Shown here piece after piece: positions 18,244 through 26,714 of a DNA stretch of 64,000 bases; within the stretch, counting starts at the first letter, position 1, and each line of letters begins with the position of its first letter. The translations under genes were made by a program, and so were the position numbers. Under the pieces are notes generated by a model. The model saw only the letters and a list, made by a program, of their open reading frames with translations, was not told the DNA's origin and did not search any database. The stretch spans positions 1 to 64,000 of the forward strand of contig CAJUDZ010000005.1 in NCBI GenBank assembly GCA_910584965.1, in the 5' to 3' direction. Origin of the DNA: an uncultured Lachnospiraceae bacterium (GTDB lineage: Bacteria > Bacillota > Clostridia > Lachnospirales > Lachnospiraceae).

Positions 18244-19296
18244 TTAACGGATAATCTTCATAATATCATTATACATGACAAATACCATCAGAATCATGAA
18301 TACCACAAGGCCTGCAAAATGCACAAGCCCTTCTTTTTCGGGGGATACCGGCTTTCCGCGGATTACCTCAAGGAACATGAATACAAGCCTTCCGCCGTCC
18401 AGCGCCGGAAGGGGAAGCAGATTCATAATGCCAAGATTGACGGAAAGCAGTATGATGATGTTCATCATCGTAAAGACAACGGAAGAAATACCGTAATCCT
18501 TCACCTCATCATAGGTATCGCCTACAAACTGCGCGATGCCGATCGGACCCGATACATCATCTTTCGACGCCTGCCCCTGTAAAAGCATCAACAGGCTTTT
18601 ATAAGTCGCCTTTACCCAGTAGCGCACTTCATAAACACCGTACTGGAATACTTGCAGCGGATTGCATTTAAAGTATTCTCCGGCGCCCCGCAGCCCGATA
18701 TAATATCTGCCGTCCTGTGTATCATAACGGGGCACGATCGTGACATCCTCCGTCACGCCGTCCCTCTTAAGCCTGATTTCCAGCGTTTCGCCCTGATTCA
18801 TCGCGGAAATCAGGCTGACTTCCCGGTAAAGATGAATTTTTTCCCCGTTGATTCTGACGATCTCATCTCCCGGAAGAATACCGGCTTCCTCCGCCGCGGA
18901 ATTTTCCATAATCTGCTGGACCACCGGTCTGTCAGAGCCGTTAAACGCCACGAGAATCAGAGAGAAAACAAAGGCCAGCACGAAATTAAAAAACGGCCCG
19001 GCAAATACGGTGGCAATCCTTGCCCATACATTTGCTTTCAGGAAAGAATGTTCGTCGACGTCTCCGTTTTCCGCCATCACGCCGTCTTCCCCGTCAAACA
19101 TACAGGCGCCGCCGATCGGAAAAAGCTTCAGGGAATACTTTGTCTCTCCTCTTTGAAAGGAAAACAATGTGGGCCCCATGCCCACCGCAAATTCCACAAC
19201 ACGGATTCCGTTTCTTTTTCCGATCAGAAAATGACCGAACTCGTGCGATATGACTACAATTCCAAATATAATCAGAAATAAAATAACCGTTTTAAT
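18244..19296 (-). CDS. rseP: RIP metalloprotease RseP/RasP (site-2 protease), apparent ATT start
   Basis: An intramembrane zinc protease that cleaves anti-sigma factors and signal-peptide remnants. The full protein needs the zinc motif HEFGH (residues 18-22 here), but no ATG, GTG or TTG lies upstream of that motif in frame. The first GTG (19197) would start after it and remove the active site. Reading from ATT at 19296 gives MKTVILFLIIFGIVVISHEF, a normal RseP opening, with AGGTGA six bases upstream. Later features: PDZ domain (VQQIMENSAAEEAGI), the second catalytic motif NLLPLPALDGGRL, and C-terminal membrane helices. The start overlaps the dxr stop codon, so the genes are coupled. Confidence 0.88.
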   Translation of the reverse strand: MKTVILFLIIFGIVVISHEFGHFLIGKRNGIRVVEFAVGMGPTLFSFQRGETKYSLKLFPIGGACMFDGEDGVMAENGDVDEHSFLKANVWARIATVFAGPFFNFVLAFVFSLILVAFNGSDRPVVQQIMENSAAEEAGILPGDEIVRINGEKIHLYREVSLISAMNQGETLEIRLKRDGVTEDVTIVPRYDTQDGRYYIGLRGAGEYFKCNPLQVFQYGVYEVRYWVKATYKSLLMLLQGQASKDDVSGPIGIAQFVGDTYDEVKDYGISSVVFTMMNIIILLSVNLGIMNLLPLPALDGGRLVFMFLEVIRGKPVSPEKEGLVHFAGLVVFMILMVFVMYNDIMKIIR

Positions 19297-20440
19297 AATT
19301 CATCACCTGCTTTATATATTCATATGTTTCCGCTTCCGCCTGCAAAATTTCTTCCACGGAAGGGTTCTCTATTACTTTATGATGCCCCATTGACCGCTCG
19401 ATTAATTCGGGAATCTGAAGGAATCCGATTTTTTGCTGTATAAACAGCGCGACCGCCTTTTCATTTGCCGCATTGAAGACCGTTGGAAGGCTGCCTCCCG
19501 TTTTCGCCGCCTCATATGCCAGCCGAAGCCCCCGGAATGTTTCCGTGTCCGGCGCCTCGAAGGTGAGCCGGCCAAGCGCAAAGAAATCCACTCTTTTTCC
19601 GGGAAGAGGCCGTCTGTCCGGATAAAACAGCGCATACTGAATCGGCAGTTTCATATCCGGCATGCCGAGCTGTGCCATAATACCGCCGTCCACATATTCT
19701 ACCGCGGAATGAATAATGCTCTGCGGATGAATCACGACCTGAATCTGTTCTAACGGTACGTCAAAAAGCCAGCGCGCCTCCATCACTTCCAGCCCTTTAT
19801 TGACAAGGGAAGCCGAATCTATCGTCACTTTTTTGCCCATGGACCAGTTCGGGTGCTTTAACGCATCCTCTATCGTCATCGCGCCCAGTTCTTCTCTTTT
19901 TTTGCCGCGGAAAGGCCCCCCGGATGCCGTCAGGATAATCTTGCTTACCCGCTCCCTGTTCTCGCCGTGCATCGACTGGAAAATCGCGCTGTGCTCGCTG
20001 TCCACCGGCAGAATGGAAACGCCGTGCGCTTTCGCAAGCGGCATAATCAGGTGCCCCGCCGTCACCAGCGTTTCCTTATTGGCAAGCGCGATCGTCTTTC
20101 CCTGTTCAATCGCCGCAATGGTCGGCCGGATGCCGATCATGCCGACAATGGCCGTCACAAGAACTTCCGCTTCTTCCAGCGTGGAAATCTCCAACAGCCC
20201 ATCCATACCGCTCACAATTTTTACATCCATGTCCGCAACCCGCGCTGCCAGATCAGCCGCCGCCTTTTCGCTCCACATGGCCGCTATCCGCGGATGAAAC
20301 TCCCTGATCTGTTTTTCCATCAGCTCCGTATTCGTCCCGGCCGCCAGCGAAACAACCTGTAAATCCGGCTGGTTTCTGACAATTTCAAGCGTCTGCGTGC
20401 CGATTGAACCTGTGGAACCGAGTATTGCAATTTTTTTCAT
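19292..20440 (-). CDS. dxr: 1-deoxy-D-xylulose 5-phosphate reductoisomerase
   Basis: First committed MEP-pathway step, DXP to MEP with NADPH. The N terminus is the nucleotide-binding ILGSTGSIGTQTL. Further motifs: ALANKETLV, PVDSEHSAIFQ (metal/substrate site), ASGGPF, HPNWSMGKKVTIDSAS and NAANEKAV. I chose ATG 20440 (MKKIAILG) because AAAGGA lies about 10 bases upstream; ATG 20461 adds seven residues and lacks a good site. About 382 residues, as usual. It lies between cdsA and rseP, as in Bacillus. Confidence 0.96.
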   Translation of the reverse strand: MKKIAILGSTGSIGTQTLEIVRNQPDLQVVSLAAGTNTELMEKQIREFHPRIAAMWSEKAAADLAARVADMDVKIVSGMDGLLEISTLEEAEVLVTAIVGMIGIRPTIAAIEQGKTIALANKETLVTAGHLIMPLAKAHGVSILPVDSEHSAIFQSMHGENRERVSKIILTASGGPFRGKKREELGAMTIEDALKHPNWSMGKKVTIDSASLVNKGLEVMEARWLFDVPLEQIQVVIHPQSIIHSAVEYVDGGIMAQLGMPDMKLPIQYALFYPDRRPLPGKRVDFFALGRLTFEAPDTETFRGLRLAYEAAKTGGSLPTVFNAANEKAVALFIQQKIGFLQIPELIERSMGHHKVIENPSVEEILQAEAETYEYIKQVMNY

Positions 20441-20486
20441 CCTGTCCGTATCCTTTCTCATACCAAATCCGGCGTCATATGAAAAG

Positions 20487-21347
20487 TCAGCCTGTTATCA
20501 ACGCAAGGCCGAAGAAAATAAAAGGCGCCGCCATGATCACACTGTCGAAACGGTCCATAATGCCGCCATGTCCCGGTATCAGCTTTCCGTAATCTTTAAT
20601 CTGATGGTCTCTTTTGACCGCCGATGCCGCCAGATCACCTACCATAGATACAAGCGCTCCGACCGCGCCGAGACACATGGCCGGAAGAAGATCAATCCGT
20701 AACTGATCAACCGACACCGGATTAATCACATAGTAAGTGTACAACCCAAACAGAAGCGCCGCACCTACTACGCCGCCAACGCCGCCTTCCACCGATTTTT
20801 TTGGGCTGAGCTTCGGCGCCATCTTATGTTTTCCAAACAGAACACCCACCACGTAGGCGCAGGTATCGCTTCCCCAGGAACAGAGAAAAACGAGCACCGT
20901 CAGAATTGCCCCCTGTTCCCATCCTTCCCTGATGATATAGAGGGAAGACAAAAGCAGAGGCGCATAAATCAGCTCAAAAAAAGCTGCCATCACCTGTCCG
21001 GCCTGAAATCTCGGAAAGCTGAACACATAGACGAATAAAAAGACCAACAGCGCAACGACCGCGACCGCCATAAACACGCGGTAAACCGGAGCACGATCGT
21101 ATTCTTCCATCCGGAGCAGACTGATATACAGTCCCGCATAATAAACCACGATCATCAGAAATCCCGTTACTTCCAGACCGTTCACTTTTTTGGCTCCGTC
21201 ATGCACGCCCGTCGCCTTCGTCAGTTCTCTGTACGCTATCAGGGATATCGCACACAACACCGCATTCAGCATCAAACCGCCCGCAACGATCGTACCGGCT
21301 GCGACCGCAACCAGCACAATTCCACTGAGCAACCTCGTCCGAAACAT
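20487..21347 (-). CDS. cdsA: Phosphatidate cytidylyltransferase
   Basis: Makes CDP-diacylglycerol from phosphatidic acid and CTP at the membrane. A 286-residue polytopic protein with about seven or eight hydrophobic segments from residue 5 on. The family signature is clear near the C terminus: KRDHQIKDYGKLIPGHGG followed by DRFDS. The conserved SWGSDTCAYVVG and KLSPKKSVEGG segments precede it. It follows uppS by 25 bases and precedes dxr by under 50, in the conserved lipid/isoprenoid operon. Confidence 0.95.
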   Translation of the reverse strand: MFRTRLLSGIVLVAVAAGTIVAGGLMLNAVLCAISLIAYRELTKATGVHDGAKKVNGLEVTGFLMIVVYYAGLYISLLRMEEYDRAPVYRVFMAVAVVALLVFLFVYVFSFPRFQAGQVMAAFFELIYAPLLLSSLYIIREGWEQGAILTVLVFLCSWGSDTCAYVVGVLFGKHKMAPKLSPKKSVEGGVGGVVGAALLFGLYTYYVINPVSVDQLRIDLLPAMCLGAVGALVSMVGDLAASAVKRDHQIKDYGKLIPGHGGIMDRFDSVIMAAPFIFFGLALITG

Positions 21348-21372
21348 CTTACCCCCTGCCTTTCTAAAGAAT

Positions 21373-22095
21373 TTATTCTTCCTTGCCTATCATACCATAC
21401 TTTCTGTTTCTCTTATTATATGCCGCGACAGCTTTTTCCAATTCTTCTTTGGAAAAATCGGGCCAGGCCGTTTCCGTAAAATAAAACTCCGCATAGGAAA
21501 GCTGCCATAACAGAAAATTGGAAATCCGCTGTTCATTGCATGTGCGAATCAAAAGATCCGGATCCGGCAGTCCGTTTGTATCCAGCGCATCGTTCAGCCG
21601 CTGCTCCGTAATCTCTTCCGGTTTCAGCGTTCCTTCTTCTATTTCCGCCGCCACCTTCTTCACGGCGCGGACAATTTCGTCCCGTCCGCCATAATTGATC
21701 GCGATCTGAAAATGCAGCCCCGTATTATCTTTCGTCGCCTCTTCCAGACGTTTAATCTGCTCTCTGATGTCCTCATCCAGCCCCGTTTTATCACCGATGA
21801 TGCGGACGCACATATTGTTCTTTGCTGCGGTTTTGAGGCTGGTTTTCATATAATTGCGCAACAGTTTCATCAGAGCGTCCACTTCTTCCTTAGGTCTCGT
21901 CCAGTTCTCCGTGGAAAAAGCATAGACCGTCAGATATTGTATGCCCATGCGGTAAGCCTCTTCACAGATAACTTCTACCGTTTTCGCCCCCTGTACATGC
22001 CCGTAATTTCTGGGCATTCCCTTACGTTTGGCCCATCTTCCATTTCCGTCCAGAATAATTGCCACGTGATTCGGTATTTTCAGGCCCTCTTCCAT
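21373..22095 (-). CDS. uppS: Undecaprenyl (polyprenyl) diphosphate synthase
   Basis: A cis-prenyltransferase that builds the C55 carrier lipid for cell-wall synthesis. At 240 residues it has the standard motifs: HVAIILDGNGRWAK (catalytic Asp), VYAFSTENW, INYGGRDEIV, DLLIRTCNEQRISNFLLWQ and YAEFYFTETAWPDF. RISNFLLWQ is preceded by NEQ rather than the common GGE, a minor variant. It lies between frr and cdsA, as in Bacillus. Confidence 0.95.
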   Translation of the reverse strand: MEEGLKIPNHVAIILDGNGRWAKRKGMPRNYGHVQGAKTVEVICEEAYRMGIQYLTVYAFSTENWTRPKEEVDALMKLLRNYMKTSLKTAAKNNMCVRIIGDKTGLDEDIREQIKRLEEATKDNTGLHFQIAINYGGRDEIVRAVKKVAAEIEEGTLKPEEITEQRLNDALDTNGLPDPDLLIRTCNEQRISNFLLWQLSYAEFYFTETAWPDFSKEELEKAVAAYNKRNRKYGMIGKEE

Positions 22096-22283
22096 GCTGC
22101 TTCCTCCTTTTTCATCCTGTCAGACCAATAAAATGCTGTAAAAACCGTAAAAAGGGACAGCAGCGTATTTCTACCCTGCAAGCCCCTCATAATTTTTTTA
22201 TGTTCGCCTTCCCGCCTTCTTTTCCACGGCATATATATCTATCCATGAAAAACGGCTCATCCGCAACACTCTTTCCCGCACTT

Positions 22284-22835
22284 TTAGACGGTCATGATCT
22301 CTTTGGACTTCTCTTCTACCAGTTTATCCACTTCTTTGATATACTTATCCGTCAGTTTCTGTAACTGATCTCCGAGTTCCTTAATTTCATCTTCCGAAAC
22401 CTCAGCTTTCGCAAGTTTCTTAAAAGCGTCCATTCCATCGCGTCTTGCATTTCTGATTGCGACTTTGTTTTCCTCGCCCCGCTTCTTAATATCCTTCACA
22501 AGCTCTTTTCTGCGCTCCTCGGTCAGATCCGGAAATACAAGCCGGATAACAACGCCGTCGTTACTCGGTGTAATGCCAACGTCAGACATCATAATTGCCT
22601 TTTCGATTTCTTTGATCAGATTTTTCTCCCAGGGAGCAATCTGTATCATTCTCGGGTCAGGAACCGTAATATTTCCCACCTGCTGAATCGGTGTCGGCGT
22701 TCCGTAATAATCCACTTTTATTTTGTCAAGTACATGAGGATTGGCACGGCCTGCGCGAATGGTTCCCAAATCCGTTTCCAGATAATCGTAGGATTTCTTC
22801 ATTTTCTCATCATATGGCTTTAACCTGTCATCCAT
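22284..22835 (-). CDS. frr: Ribosome recycling factor
   Basis: Splits post-termination ribosomes together with EF-G. A 183-residue protein matching the family length, with RAGRANPHVLDKIKVDYYG, TPIQQVGNITVPDPR, GITPSNDG and LTEERRKELVKDIKKRGEE; two long helical segments at the ends make the tRNA-like three-helix bundle. It lies 27 bases behind pyrH. About 190 bases without a gene separate it from uppS. Confidence 0.97.
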   Translation of the reverse strand: MDDRLKPYDEKMKKSYDYLETDLGTIRAGRANPHVLDKIKVDYYGTPTPIQQVGNITVPDPRMIQIAPWEKNLIKEIEKAIMMSDVGITPSNDGVVIRLVFPDLTEERRKELVKDIKKRGEENKVAIRNARRDGMDAFKKLAKAEVSEDEIKELGDQLQKLTDKYIKEVDKLVEEKSKEIMTV

Positions 22836-22862
22836 CTCCTGTTATATACCTTCCTCTCTTTT

Positions 22863-23570
22863 CTATACCGTAACTTTTGTTCCGCTGAACTGTCCTTTGA
22901 TCGTATTGACGATGCTGTTCTTTTCATTCAGCGCAAATACCCACATCGGCATTTTGTTATCCCTCGCCAGGATGGAAGCCGTCATGTCCACAACCTGCAG
23001 ATTTTTTTCAATCACTTCGTCAATGGTCACTTCGTCATATTTTCTGGCATCCGGATTCGTGCGTGGATCGCTGTCATAGACGCCGTCTACCGCCTTAGCA
23101 AGCAGAATCACATCCGCGTCCACCTCAACCGCCCGCAGTACGACGCCCGTATCCGTCGAGAAATACGGATGTCCGGTACCGCCCGCAAAAAAGACAACCA
23201 TATTTTTACTAAAATATTTGTTGGCTCTGTCTTTGGAAAATAGTTTTGTAAAAGAACCGCATTCAAAAGGTGTCAGAACACTGGTCATCATACCGACGCT
23301 GCGGAAAATTTCCGATACATAGATACAGTTCATGATGGTTGCCAGCATACCGATCTGGTCGGCTTTGGTCCGATCTATGCTGTCGCTGGAACGGCCGCGC
23401 CAGAAATTGCCGCCGCCGATCACAATTCCTATCTGTATCCCTTCGTCCACAAGCTGCTTTACCTGTAAAGCAACTCCGCGTATCGTCTCATCATCAAATC
23501 CGGTCTTCTTATCGCCGGCCAGTGCTTCACCGCTTAATTTCAATAAGACACGCTGCATTTTAATACCCAT
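22863..23570 (-). CDS. pyrH: UMP kinase
   Basis: Phosphorylates UMP to UDP; a bacterial amino-acid-kinase-fold enzyme of 235 residues. Motifs: VLLKLSGEALAG, IVIGGGNFWRG, GMLATIMNCI, VVFFAGGTGHPYFSTDT and DGVYDSDPRTNP. The ATG used has GGAAAGG only two bases upstream; an ATG four codons later (MQRVLLK) has the same site 13 bases away, so the start is uncertain by four residues. It opens the pyrH-frr-uppS-cdsA-dxr-rseP series. Confidence 0.96.
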   Translation of the reverse strand: MGIKMQRVLLKLSGEALAGDKKTGFDDETIRGVALQVKQLVDEGIQIGIVIGGGNFWRGRSSDSIDRTKADQIGMLATIMNCIYVSEIFRSVGMMTSVLTPFECGSFTKLFSKDRANKYFSKNMVVFFAGGTGHPYFSTDTGVVLRAVEVDADVILLAKAVDGVYDSDPRTNPDARKYDEVTIDEVIEKNLQVVDMTASILARDNKMPMWVFALNEKNSIVNTIKGQFSGTKVTV

Positions 23571-23588
23571 GTCCTTTCCATGCTGAGA

Positions 23589-24656
23589 TTATTTGTTTTT
23601 GCCTTTTTCTTTATTTTTCTTGATTTCTTCAAAGAAGGAAGTCGGATTAACGTCTGCATAGCACTGGGAACACATACCCTCGATCACGGCTCCGTTATTG
23701 ATCTGTACGGATTTGGATTTAATGTTGCCCATTACGATTGCGGAAGTATCCAGTACCACCGGTCCGTGCACGTCGATATCGCCTTTTACCGCGCCGGCGA
23801 TTACGGCGCTGCTCGCATTGATATTTCCGATCACTACGGAGCTCTGTCCGATCTTCACGCTGCCGCCGCTGTTGATTTCTCCGTTAATTCTTGCGCCTTC
23901 CGCATAAATTTCCGCTGCTTTGGAGTTACCCTGGATTGCACCTGTAATGTTCAGCTTGCCGAGAATGTCAATGTTTCCTATGACCGTACCGATCAGTTCC
24001 AGAGAGCCGCCGGAAGTAATATCACCTGTGATAGACATTCCTTCTGTCACGACCGCTGTTTCATCTGACACCTCCTGCTGCTGTACTTCCAATTCCATTT
24101 CCATCTCCATGTCTTCTTCCCTTTCTTTTTCCTGTTGAGATTCTGCCATTTCTTCTTCCTTTATTGCTTCATCCAATGCCGCAGGCGTAACCGTTTCCAT
24201 CGCGTCCATCCCCGCCGCCGTATCTTCTGTCTGCTGCTCTTCGGGCAGCTGCAAAACCACATCGTCCGGAATCAAGTCGTCCGGAATCAAGTCGTCCGAT
24301 GATGCTTCTTCCAGCCCCAATTCGGCCAGAATATCGTCTTCCCCGGCATCGTTTCGCAATGAATTCAATGAATCATCCGCCTCCGATGCAAGCGCTGCAA
24401 GCATCTCGTCTTCCGCCGGCGCCAATTCGGATACAGGCTCTTCCAAAGCCATCTCCTCCGCTCCGCTCTCCGTAGCCAGCGCTTCCATCTTATCCAGCAT
24501 ATCGCTCAAATCATCCGGTGTCGGTATGCCGCCTGGCTCCGCTTCCAAGCTCTCAGCCGTTTTCCCGCCATCCTGAGCGGCCTGAAGTTTTTCTTCCGGC
24601 GTCAGCTCATTCACAGCCTGAGATAAATCGTCCTTTAAGTCTGAGAAAAAACCCAT
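23589..24656 (-). CDS. Bactofilin-like polymer-forming protein with a long acidic N-terminal region
   Basis: The C-terminal 150 residues form a bactofilin beta-helix: short repeats such as ITGDITSGGSLELIG, GNIDILGKLNITG, INGEINSGGSVKIG and GNIKSKSVQINNGA. Bactofilins build cytoplasmic filaments that place cell-wall or envelope machinery. Residues 1-200 are an acidic, Glu/Ala-rich and probably disordered region, not typical of the family, containing a 15-base tandem repeat (24262-24291) coding LIPDD twice. Two Cys follow the beta-helix (MCSQCYADV). It lies 13 bases downstream of the deacetylase gene, suggesting a shared envelope task. It ends 19 bases before pyrH, so read-through is likely. 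Confidence 0.85.
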   Translation of the reverse strand: MGFFSDLKDDLSQAVNELTPEEKLQAAQDGGKTAESLEAEPGGIPTPDDLSDMLDKMEALATESGAEEMALEEPVSELAPAEDEMLAALASEADDSLNSLRNDAGEDDILAELGLEEASSDDLIPDDLIPDDVVLQLPEEQQTEDTAAGMDAMETVTPAALDEAIKEEEMAESQQEKEREEDMEMEMELEVQQQEVSDETAVVTEGMSITGDITSGGSLELIGTVIGNIDILGKLNITGAIQGNSKAAEIYAEGARINGEINSGGSVKIGQSSVVIGNINASSAVIAGAVKGDIDVHGPVVLDTSAIVMGNIKSKSVQINNGAVIEGMCSQCYADVNPTSFFEEIKKNKEKGKNK

Positions 24657-24668
24657 TCCATCTTCCTC

Positions 24669-25775
24669 CTAGTCACTGCTAATATGTTGTATCGGTTCCG
24701 TATCTTCGGTAATCGGAACAATTACGGTATTATCCATCGCCTGAATCTGCTCGATCAAAGCAGGCAAAGCCTCTACCGTAGTATTTTTATTTGACGCATC
24801 GTGCATCAAAATAATACTCTCCTGATAATTGGGCAGGGTTGTCATGCAGTTGGCGATAATAGCCTCTTCGCTGATATAACTGTTGGAAGCGTCTCCGGAA
24901 GAGACATTCCAGTCAAAATACGCAATATCCTGCTCATCCAGATATGTAATCAGATCATACATATCCACCCTGCTCACCGTATTGCTGCTTCCGCCCGGAA
25001 ATCTGCAATACCGGCACCAAACCCCCGTTGTTTCATACAGGAATTCCTGTAACCGGCTCAAGTCCTCTGCGTAACTTTCCACCGACTGATAAATCTCGTC
25101 ATATTTATGGCTGTACGAATGCATTCCAAGCGTATGCCCTTCTGCCACAATCCGCTGATACAGCTCCCGGTACTGTGATTCTTCCTTACCCACCACAAAA
25201 AAAGTTGCCTTAACGTCATATTGCGCCAAAATATCCAGAATACGTTCCGTATTGCTGCTTGGCCCGTCATCAAACGTCAGATAAACCCTGCGGACACTTC
25301 CATCTTCCGGCGCCGCATCTTCTTCTATCGGCCCCGCTGCGGCCCCCGCACTGTCACGTTTGGAAACACTGACACCGTCCGCTGCATATCTGTCCGTATA
25401 TTCTCCGCCTCCGCTGTTCTCCTGAGCGTCATTCGCCTCTTTATTTTCCGTTCCGGAGCCGCTTCGGTCCCCGGTATTTATTCCTGCGTTATTCTCTGCC
25501 GCTTCCGGCTCTCCCGTTTCCTCCCGGTCTTCTGTGTTATAAAAAGCTGCCGCTTCCACTGTCTGCGTCCGCAGTCTCTTCAATTCTCCCTGCACGACAT
25601 AAAGGCGGATTCCCAGAAAAATACACAATACGGTAAGAACAGGCGTCGCTATTGCGAGAAAGATGATTATCGTTTTCCTTAAAAAGCGCCGTTTTTCTTT
25701 TGACATCGACGGCTTTTTCCCATCTGTCCCCGCCATCTTCTTCATAAACTCCTTCGTATTTTCAATATTCCTCAT
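24669..25775 (-). CDS. Membrane-anchored polysaccharide deacetylase (NodB/CE4 family)
   Basis: Likely removes acetyl groups from peptidoglycan or another wall polysaccharide outside the cell. A basic N terminus is followed by one transmembrane helix (about residues 35-60), then a Glu/Asn/Ala-rich spacer to about 160. The NodB domain carries VYLTFDDGPSSNTE (catalytic Asp pair), GMHSYSH (metal His pair), CRFPGGSSN and SIILMHDAS. It has its own upstream space behind the rubrerythrin terminator and lies next to the bactofilin gene, which fits localised wall modification. The specific substrate is not decidable. Confidence 0.9.
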   Translation of the reverse strand: MRNIENTKEFMKKMAGTDGKKPSMSKEKRRFLRKTIIIFLAIATPVLTVLCIFLGIRLYVVQGELKRLRTQTVEAAAFYNTEDREETGEPEAAENNAGINTGDRSGSGTENKEANDAQENSGGGEYTDRYAADGVSVSKRDSAGAAAGPIEEDAAPEDGSVRRVYLTFDDGPSSNTERILDILAQYDVKATFFVVGKEESQYRELYQRIVAEGHTLGMHSYSHKYDEIYQSVESYAEDLSRLQEFLYETTGVWCRYCRFPGGSSNTVSRVDMYDLITYLDEQDIAYFDWNVSSGDASNSYISEEAIIANCMTTLPNYQESIILMHDASNKNTTVEALPALIEQIQAMDNTVIVPITEDTEPIQHISSD

Positions 25776-25830
25776 CTATCATAACACATCTTATGAAATA
25801 CGAAAAGTAATTTTATTAAAAACGCTCCGA

Positions 25831-25856
25831 AAAATCGTCGCCCGGCAGCGACGATT
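25831..25856 (-). terminator. Intrinsic terminator downstream of rubrerythrin
   Basis: A perfect 9-bp stem (AATCGTCGC, 25833-25841, with GCGACGATT, 25848-25856) and loop CCGGCA; on the minus strand it is followed by TTTTTC. A second small hairpin (AGAATG/CATTCT, 25860-25876) stands directly upstream. It closes the transcript arriving from rubrerythrin. Confidence 0.7.
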
Positions 25857-25966
25857 ATGAGAATGCTGCGCATTCTCCCTGTAATGGGCAGCTCTGCTGC
25901 TTCTTTCTTTCACGCATAAACTAAACCTTCGGCTGCATACGGCGGCAACGATTATGAGAATGCTGC
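25851..25966. repeat. 19-bp direct repeat downstream of rubrerythrin
   Basis: ACGATTATGAGAATGCTGC occurs at 25851-25869 and again at 25948-25966, 97 bases apart; the surrounding 30 bases are also similar. The first copy overlaps the terminator. The rest of this gap (25776-26022) holds no recognisable gene. Confidence 0.6.
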
Positions 25967-26022
25967 ACTTTTTTTCCTGATAAAACGAAATTGGAACTGG
26001 CCTTTCGGACAGTTCCATATTT

Positions 26023-26625
26023 TTACATGCAGCAGCTCGCCGTATACGGAGCCAGTTCCAGCCGCACAAAATAGCCTCTGTCGTTGTGGCAGACCGGGCA
26101 GGCCGGGGGTACTTTGGTTCCGCGGTAAATATGGCCGCATTCCATGCACATCCAGGCTGTCTCCACGTTTGCCGCAAAAAGTTCTCCTTTTTCCAGCCAT
26201 TCAGCAAACTGGCCGAACCGGTTTCCGTGAATCTTCTCGATTTTTGCAATCTGTCTGAAAGAATCCGCGATCTCCAAAAATCCCTCTTCTTCCGCCTTAT
26301 TCGCAAAATTCTGATACACGTCATCGTGCTCTTCATATTCGTTATGCTGCGCCATTCTCAGAAGTTCCGCCGCGTCTTTGGAAATATCCACGGGATAGGA
26401 TCCGTCGATCGCAATGTTTTCTCCTGCCGCCCTGTCCAGATATTTATAAAAGACTTCGGCATGCTCTTTCTCCTGTTCTGCCGTAAAACGAAACACCGCT
26501 TCAACCACATACAGTTTTTCCGACCGCGCCTGCCCGGCTGCGATTGTATAACGGTTCCTCGCCTGGCTTTCTCCTGCAAACGCGCGCATCAGGTTGGTTT
26601 TTGTCTCACTGTTTTTAAAATCCAT
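26023..26625 (-). CDS. Rubrerythrin
   Basis: A non-haem di-iron peroxidase that detoxifies hydrogen peroxide in anaerobes, drawing electrons through its own rubredoxin domain. The N-terminal ferritin-like domain has ARNRYTIAA, TAEQEKEHAEVF, HNEYEEHDDVY and IEKIHGNRF as iron ligands. The C-terminal rubredoxin domain has CMECGHIYRG and CPVCHNDRGYF. The start at 26625 (MDFKNSETKT) follows AAAGGAG by about 12 bases; an upstream ATG at 26667 would add 14 residues. A short CCM tail ends it. It is probably monocistronic, ending at the terminator near 25831. Confidence 0.95.
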   Translation of the reverse strand: MDFKNSETKTNLMRAFAGESQARNRYTIAAGQARSEKLYVVEAVFRFTAEQEKEHAEVFYKYLDRAAGENIAIDGSYPVDISKDAAELLRMAQHNEYEEHDDVYQNFANKAEEEGFLEIADSFRQIAKIEKIHGNRFGQFAEWLEKGELFAANVETAWMCMECGHIYRGTKVPPACPVCHNDRGYFVRLELAPYTASCCM

Positions 26626-26714
26626 ATTTATTTTCTGCTCCTTTCCCGGCATCCTGATATCATTCATGGGAAGAATGCCTGTTCTTCCTATCAGTTTTTC
26701 CGGGAAAGATTTTT

